DNA of 64,000 nucleotides from Portulaca oleracea. Taxonomy: Eukaryota > Streptophyta > Magnoliopsida > Caryophyllales > Portulacaceae. Below the pieces are notes generated by a model. That model worked only from the letters and a program-made list of their open reading frames with translations. It searched no databases and was not told the DNA's origin. This document shows positions 57,641 to 64,000 of the stretch, in pieces (within the stretch, counting starts at the first letter, position 1; each line of letters starts with the position of its first letter). The position numbers and the translations under genes are program-made. The DNA lies in contig CM055873.1 in assembly GCA_029582165.1 (NCBI GenBank), positions 42,835,295 to 42,899,294 on the forward strand, written 5' to 3'.

Positions 57641-59419
57641 CTAAAGACGTTAAATTAGCACTTCTTGGGAGGCAACCCAAGCGTTTAATCGCTTTATTAG
57701 GTTTTAATTCGTTCCTTTAATTTTCTTCGGTTTTTTTTTTCTGAGTGTGATGCATTATGTCGTTTTCCCTCTTGTCGCATGCTACCCTTATTCGAAATGC
57801 GTTGCGGACACTGCTTTGTCCAAGCATGGGGGGGTTTGCATTGATTGTCTTAAAATCATGTGCTTGAGTGAGACTGATGTTTATAGTTGCATATTTCTTA
57901 GTGTCTTTTTGTGTTTGTTAGGCATTGAATTTGCATCTAGGTTGCATATAGGAGTAGTTTTCTTGCTTTCTTGTTAAAAAAAAATTAGGATAGCCTTTCG
58001 CCTTTAAGAGGTGTGTTTGGATTGTCATTGCAAATGTGTACTCATGAGATTTTTCTGGCTTGATGTAGATGATAGGAGAAACTTGGTTGTTTGTTTGATT
58101 TAGGTTGTCGGTCATGATTGTGATTCATCTAGTCTTGATCAACTCTTGTGCATGACAGTGAAGTTCCTATGTTTGGTTCATCAAAGGAACTAGTTGTTTG
58201 TGATTGTGGTAGGTTAACCGTGAGACTTCTTGAGCCTAAAAGACTATTATTTTTATAGTCTCATTTTCTTTTGAGTGTGACCTTACCATGTTTTCATCTC
58301 TAGAACTTGATTTGAATCTCTTTGAAACTGCATTTGACTTGTGTATTGTGTTAATATGATTGAGGCCCATTTTGAAGCCACATAGCCAAAAGCCACCTGA
58401 CATCTTGACTTCTTTTTGCTAGCCCATGCGCAGTTTTTCCTGTCTTGATTTGCTTCACCTATATCGTGCACCTTTGGCTTGTTCTTAATTCCATACCCTT
58501 TTAGCCAAGTTAGTGGAGCAACAATTCAGTTGGGGGACAGTTTTGTAGTCTATTTGTTGATGACTTCGTTGGTTGGTTTACTTGATGAGGGAAGCATTGC
58601 TTATAATCATTATTTATCCCCTCTTTTCATTTGAGGTTGAAATTGGGTTGAAAGGAAATGATCCTATTTTTATATATTTATGCTATTCATCACAAAAAAA
58701 AGAGAAAAAAAAAGAAAAAAAAGAGGAGAAGTTTTGAGGAATAAGGTGAATAGCATAGTGGTTTTCTTGCTTATATTGACTATTCCTTTATTTTGCCTCG
58801 ATGGGGAAGATATTTATGCTTCATTGCGGTGTGATGTAAGAGGTGTTGTGCTATATGTATTAGGAATGTTGCTCTTTAGGTCTTTGGCTCTTAGCTCCAC
58901 ATTACCCAAATGAATTCCCTCCTTACCCCCTAACCTAAGCCCCGTTACAACCTTTGAAAAGTCCTCATGATTAACATTTCTGCATATTGTCTATAGCGGT
59001 AGAGAATCGAGAGTCTTGTCAAGCTTATGGTAGGTTGTTTACATTCGTTGAAGGTTTTTGAGTGAACCGTTATATCTTTCGCAAACACACGAGGGGAGTG
59101 ACCCACATACCCTAAAGTGAGGTCCTACCGATCCCAACTAGTTCGCCAAACATGTGAATGAATTTTGATTGCATTTGAGTTGTGATGGATTAGTTGTGTT
59201 GCTTCCTGTCATGTGACTCTATTTCGAACAACAATTTTTGTTTCAATTTGAATCTTATTCTCGCTAGGGAATCCTTGAGTGTATGCTTGCTTATGTAATC
59301 CTTTATGCCCCTTTAATTAGAGGAAGTGTGAGTAGATTTCTTTTTCTTTTAAGTCCTTTCATCTAGTTTTGAGTCTTGTACTTGCTTGGGGACAAGCAAG
59401 GAGTAAGCATGGGGGGATT
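57641..59419. other. Non-coding 3' interior of array unit 1
   Basis: It starts with a TTGGGAGGCAACCC phrase typical of the region after pol in Athila/Tat elements, continues T-rich without a supported gene, has an A/G-rich stretch at about 58692-58732, and ends with the purine tract before LTR 2. Confidence 0.6.
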
Positions 59420-60894
59420 TGATAACTGCGTTTCATGACTATATTTTTAGGGGTTTTTAATAGTGAATTAGGGAGAGTTTTATGTGTGAACCTTGATTTT
59501 TATTCCAATTTCCCTACTACACTTGGTGTTGTTGTTTTTGATGTGAATTTGTAGGTTTTGAGGCCAAAACACCAACTTTCTCTCAACTTCAGGCAAGAGT
59601 GAATATACCACGGACCTCTACATGTCAAACCCAAACCGTGGTACAAATTTGGGACGAAAAGGAGCAAGGAATGGCCGGGCAACAGCAACCTCGGGCGGCA
59701 GGTGGCAGCGTCCGTGGCGTTACGCTCCTTAGGCCCAACTCATTTTTGCGAAGGAAAGAAGAAAGAAAGCAGCGATGGCAACCACGGGCGGCCGTGGTGA
59801 TCACCACGGTCCGTGGTGTACGGACTTATCACGAACTTATGCGGACCGAGGCGGTACTATGCAGATCGGTTGTTTTCGCGAGTAGAAAAGGGGGCAAGCG
59901 GCAGTTTTTCGATATTCAGTCATTATCTATCAATTTTTTTTCGTTCTTTGGCCGTGAAGGAGAGAAAAGAGAGCCCTAATAATTCCATTCTACTCCTCTT
60001 CCCCACCATCAAGATTCAAGACCGAATCGATTCAAGAGAAACCAAGATCAAGATTCGCAAAGGAAAGGAGCGACGTTTGCGGAGAAGGTTCTACCCCGGG
60101 ATCGAAAGGCTCGACGGGTTGTATTCTTCGCAATACTATTCTTTCTTTTCGATTTCCTTCTTAGTTTTGAGATTCGATTGTGATGATTGGAACTTGTGTC
60201 GTATTTTCATTGAATATGAGTGAGTAGTTTCTTTGAATTCTAGGGTTTTGCAACCCGAAACTATGTGGTTTGATTAATTGTTATTAGTTTGTGCATGAAT
60301 TCTTGATTAGAATCAATAGAAGGTTGTGTTTACCATGTTTATGAGTATTCTTAAGGCCTTGGATATTTGTAAGTTTGAGATTAACCTAAGAAGTACTGAA
60401 AGGTGAATTAGGATAATCTGACTACCAACCTGTCTACCTAGGATTGCGAAAGTTGAAAAAGGAGTAGTGAACTAGGGAATCATTAGATAACCTGACCTTT
60501 TGAGACCTTCAATTCTGTTTATCCTAAAAGGCATACGAAAGTTGTTAATTAGGTTGTTTAGAATAATTCTATTTAGCATCGAAAGGGCAATAGAATTCAG
60601 AGGTTGTCGATTCTTGATTTGTTCTTGAATGTATGATTGTGCAGGCTAAGTTTTAGTAATTGAACTCGTTGTTAGGTTAGCATCTCCCTAGAAATCTTTC
60701 TCTCTTGATTAGAACTCTTTGATTGTTTTTCCCTGCTTTATTAGTTTAATTAATTGTTAAACCATTTTCCAAAACCCAAAATCTGATTAGCTTAGCAATC
60801 GCATTAGAGATTAGTTTTCTGTGCTGCTAATTGAGTCCCTGTGGGATCGACCTTGACGTGCTACTACGTACACCGTGCGCTTGCGGCCTTGTCA
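59420..60894 (+). repeat. Array LTR 2
   Basis: About 1475 bp and nearly identical to LTR 1 except for clustered differences at 59695-59870 (GC-rich palindromes) and at 60820-60895 near the 3' end. The intact 17-bp palindrome CACCACGGTCCGTGGTG is at 59812-59828. Confidence 0.85.
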
Positions 60895-60900
60895 AGTTTT

Positions 60901-60917
60901 TGGCGCCGTTGCCGGGG
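60901..60917 (+). other. tRNA-Asp primer-binding site of array unit 2
   Basis: TGGCGCCGTTGCCGGGG is the exact reverse complement of the 3' end of plant tRNA-Asp including CCA. The unit 1 counterpart (about 56365-56379) has lost one C in two places. Confidence 0.8.
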
Positions 60918-61034
60918 ACTCTGTCCCTAGCAGCCGGTAAACGAACCTCTTAGGTTGACTAAGCCGTTTTCTTTTTCTTTATTTTATTTTCTTTTTATCG
61001 TTGATTTTCAAAAAAAAACAAAAAACAAAAAAAA

Positions 61035-62177
61035 ATGGCAATTCTTGATTTTCCCCTATTTGAGCAGGAATTATTTTGGCACTATTTTGAGCGATTACGT
61101 GCATGTCCAGTTGCACGTGGTGTTGTGCCTGGGAAATCAGATATTCTTGACATTGTTACTGAGGGGGTGAATAGAGAGACTCGTACTCTATTAGAGTATT
61201 TTGGTTTCTATGCTAAAACCGTTGATGAAGCTTGGAGTTTGCTTGAGTGGCTTGCACGTGATACTCGTGATTTTGAAAATTATTATTGTGCATCCTCTTT
61301 CCCCAATCTTTGTGCATCTCATGCTAGATTATGTACTCAAACCCATTGTTTGTCTCCTTGTCGTTTATGTAGTTCTTTTGACCATGATGAGTCTACATGC
61401 CCTGTTTTAGCCAAAGTTGATTTTTTGACGAGGGCAATGCAAGAGCAACAAGATAAGTTGGAAGCTTGTCTAGAGAAAATACATGAAATAGTTGACCCTT
61501 CTAAGTCATCTTTGCCAACTGTTGTTCCTTCTCATCCTAGCTTACCTAGAGACACTACAGATGGTGTCTTTGCTTTTCAAAATGCATCCTTACCTTTTTC
61601 TCAGTCGACGGGGTTTGAGGTGAGCGATTCCCATGGGTTTGATGCTAGGCATGATGATGATGTTTGTCATGAGTCAATTGATGCTATTGATGAGGAGTCT
61701 TGTGAGGGGTTTGTAGGTGGATTGGATCCTTGAGCAAGGAATTTGATGATGTACTCCATGCTTCTACACCTTGTTCACCACCTTCTTGCCCCTAAGAACC
61801 TTGAGGAGCCCATTCCATGTGAAGAGACCATTGATGTTCATGTTGATGTGGGATGTGTGGTTGACTCTTGTGATGTGACTGTTATTGAGGGGACCAACAA
61901 TGTTCTTGACTTGTCCTTAGGCACTTTAGGAGGATTTCATCCCTATCTTGATCCATATTGTGAATGCTTAAAGGACTCAGTTAGAAAAATCATGTGGACT
62001 ACTTATTTTGATTCTTTTGATTTTTTTAGTACCTTTGACTTATTTGAGAGAGTGCAACTAACATTCTTTGCCATGAGTATTTTGTTGCTCTCTTATCTGC
62101 AGGCTTGTGAACCGCATGCTGCGGAGTTTGACAAGCTTCTAAGGGTATTAACCGCTTCTGAGGTAAGTTTCGTCTAG
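61035..62177 (+). pseudogene. Gag-like frame of array unit 2, broken by two small deletions
   Basis: Identical in kind to 56495-57640 for its first 232 codons, then a 1-bp loss at about 61731 (TTCAAG to TTGAG) creates TGA at 61731-61733. A 2-bp loss at about 61786 restores the original frame, which then runs to the same end at 62177. The zinc knuckle (about 61356-61397) is intact. Confidence 0.8.
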
Positions 62178-63955
62178 CTAAAGACGTTAAATTAGCACTT
62201 CTTGGGAGGCAACCCAAGCGTTTAATCGCTTTATTAGGTTTTAATTCGTTCCTTTAATTTTCTTCGGTTTTTTTTTTCTGAGTGTGATGCATTATGTCGT
62301 TTTCCCTCTTGTCGCATGCTACCCTTATTCGAAATGCGTTGCGGACACTGCTTTGTCCAAGCATGGGGGGGTTTGCATTGATTGTCTTAAAATCATGTGC
62401 TTGAGTGAGACTGATGTTTATAGTTGCATATTTCTTAGTGTCTTTTTGTGTTTGTTAGGCATTGAATTTGCATCTAGGTTGCATATAGGAGTAGTTTTCT
62501 TGCTTTCTTGTTAAAAAAAAATTAGGATAGCCTTTCGCCTTTAAGAGGTGTGTTTGGATTGTCATTGCAAATGTGTACTCATGAGATTTTTCTGGCTTGA
62601 TGTAGATGATAGGAGAAACTTGGTTGTTTGTTTGATTTAGGTTGTCGGTCATGATTGTGATTCATCTAGTCTTGATCAACTCTTGTGCATGACAGTGAAG
62701 TTCCTATGTTTGGTTCATCAAAGGAACTAGTTGTTTGTGATTGTGGTAGGTTAACCCGTGAGACTTCTTGAGCCTAAAAGACTATTATTTTTATAGTCTC
62801 ATTTTCTTTTGAGTGTGACCTTACCATGTTTTCATCTCTAGAACTTGATTTGAATCTCTTTGAAACTGCATTTGACTTGTGTATTGTGTTAATATGATTG
62901 AGGCCCATTTTGAAGCCACATAGCCAAAAGCCACCTGACATCTTGACTTCTTTTTGCTAGCCCATGCGCAGTTTTTCCTGTCTTGATTTGCTTCACCTAT
63001 ATCGTGCACCTTTGGCTTGTTCTTAATTCCATACCCTTTTAGCCAAGTTAGTGGAGCAACAATTCAGTTGGGGGACAGTTTTGTAGTCTATTTGTTGATG
63101 ACTTCGTTGGTTGGTTTACTTGATGAGGGAAGCATTGCTTATAATCATTATTTATCCCCTCTTTTCATTTGAGGTTGAAATTGGGTTGAAAGGAAATGAT
63201 CCTATTTTTATATATTTATGCTATTCATCACAAAAAAAAGAGAAAAAAAAAGAAAAAAAAGAGGAGAAGTTTTGAGGAATAAGGTGAATAGCATAGTGGT
63301 TTTCTTGCTTATATTGACTATTCCTTTATTTTGCCTCGATGGGGAAGATATTTATGCTTCATCATGTGTGATGTAAGAGGTGTTGTGCTATATGTATTGG
63401 GAATGTTGCTCTTTAGGTCTTTGGCTCTTAGCTCCACATTACCCAAATGAATTCCCTCCTTACCCCCTAACCTAAGCCCCGTTACAACCTTTGAAAAGTC
63501 CTCATGATTAACATTTCTGCATATTGTCTATAGCGGTAGAGAATCGAGAGTCTTGTCAAGCTTATGGTAGGTTGTTTACATTCGTTGAAGGTTTTTGAGT
63601 GAACCGTTATATCTTTCAAAACACACGAGGGGAGTGACCCACATACCCTAAAGTGAGGTCCTACCGATCCCAACTAGTTCGCCAAACATGTGAATGAATT
63701 TTGATTGCATTTGAGTTGTGATGGATTAGTTGTGTTGCTTCCTGTCATGTGACTCTATTTCGAACAACAATTTTTGTTTCAATTTGAATCTTATTCTCGC
63801 TAGGGAATCCTTGAGTGTATGCTTGCTTATGTAATCCTTTATGCCCCTTTAATTAGAGGAAGTGTGAGTAGATTTCTTTTTCTTTTAAGTCCTTTCATCT
63901 AGTTTTGAGTCTTGTACTTGCTTGGGGACAAGCAAGGAGTAAGCATGGGGGGATT
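62178..63955. other. Non-coding 3' interior of array unit 2
   Basis: Near-identical copy of 57641-59419 with scattered small differences (for example around 63361 and 63618). It ends with the same purine tract before LTR 3. Confidence 0.7.
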
Positions 63956-64000
63956 TGATAACTGCGTTTCATGACTATATTTTTAGGGGTTTTTAATAGT
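63956..64000 (+). repeat. Array LTR 3, first 45 bp
   Basis: Begins TGATAACTGCGTTTCATGAC like the two earlier LTRs and is cut by the end of the window. Confidence 0.85.

Larger units (their letters stand above)
54872..64000 (+). mobile_element. Tandem array of an Athila/Tat-like non-autonomous LTR retrotransposon
   Basis: Three LTR starts (TGATAACTGCG at 54872, 59420 and 63956) alternate with two nearly identical interiors, giving repeat periods of 4548 and 4536 bp; the array runs out of the window. The primer-binding site TGGCGCCGTTGCCGGGG (60901-60917) matches the 3' end of plant tRNA-Asp, as in Athila/Tat Gypsy elements; the first unit has a damaged version at about 56365. Each interior has one gag-like frame and about 1.8 kb of non-coding DNA ending in a purine tract (GCATGGGGGGATT) before the next LTR. 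No protease, reverse transcriptase or integrase is present, so it depends on a relative. Confidence 0.85.

Noticed and set aside
54872..64000. Segmental duplication of a host gene (two copies of the 381-aa frame)
   Set aside because: Each copy is bounded by LTRs with primer-binding site and purine tract; it is a retroelement array.
1..64000. CRISPR array, bacterial operons or organellar insertion
   Set aside because: No spacer-repeat arrays, no prokaryotic gene organisation and no plastid or mitochondrial genes were seen on either strand.

Overview
The window is nuclear DNA of a eudicot plant. The protein-coding genes have GT-AG introns and plant-specific families (GPI-anchor transferase, pectin acetylesterase, HY5-type bZIP, Aux/IAA), and the intergenic DNA is AT-rich and full of plant transposable elements (Copia, Gypsy/Athila-like, TRIM, Cassandra, L1-type LINE, tRNA-SINE, MITEs). 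I could not resolve the species or family. No prokaryotic, organellar, CRISPR or viral region was seen.

Four host genes are supported. (1) Bases 1-1324 (+) hold the last six exons of a GPI ethanolamine phosphate transferase 3 (PIG-O) gene, whose 5' part lies outside the window. (2) Bases 2780-7241 (-) hold a complete 12-exon pectin acetylesterase gene (420 aa), tail to tail with PIG-O. (3) Bases 25336-30673 (-) hold a complete 4-exon HY5/HYH-type bZIP gene (158 aa) whose two large introns are loaded with small transposons. (4) Bases 45714-49376 (+) hold a complete 4-exon non-canonical Aux/IAA gene of the IAA20/30/31 type (227 aa) whose second intron carries a SINE and a long hairpin. All exon chains were assembled by hand; every phase closes and each ends in a single stop codon.

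Between the genes: 7.9-8.4 kb is a MULE-like MITE. 9.9-10.6 kb is a complete 704-bp TRIM with target duplication TAGGA. 10.7-19.5 kb is an 8.8-kb Copia element with target duplication GCACA, similar LTRs and a badly decayed interior. 19.85-25.04 kb is a second, degenerate Copia element ending about 290 bp downstream of the bZIP stop codon. 30.9-32.5 kb is MITE debris. 33.1-35.2 kb is a 5'-truncated LINE joined to a Cassandra LTR. 35.9-36.2 kb is a second MULE-like MITE with long arms. 36.2-45.3 kb is mostly AT-rich, microsatellite-rich DNA with one SINE. 49.4-51.7 kb holds hAT-like and CACTA-like debris, followed at 51.7-52.0 kb by a perfectly bounded Cassandra solo LTR. 52.2-54.87 kb is a Gypsy pol remnant. 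From 54,872 to the end a tandem array of an Athila/Tat-like non-autonomous element runs as LTR, interior, LTR, interior, LTR, inserted in the integrase of that Gypsy remnant.

The host genes do not form a pathway; they are neighbours only. The most interesting signals are structural: an inverted MITE pair closely flanking the frame-breaking bZIP exon; a roughly 500-bp hairpin inside the Aux/IAA intron; palindromes with the core ACGGTCCGT in LTRs of two unrelated retrotransposon families, variable in copy number and sequence between paired LTRs; and the tandem three-LTR array.
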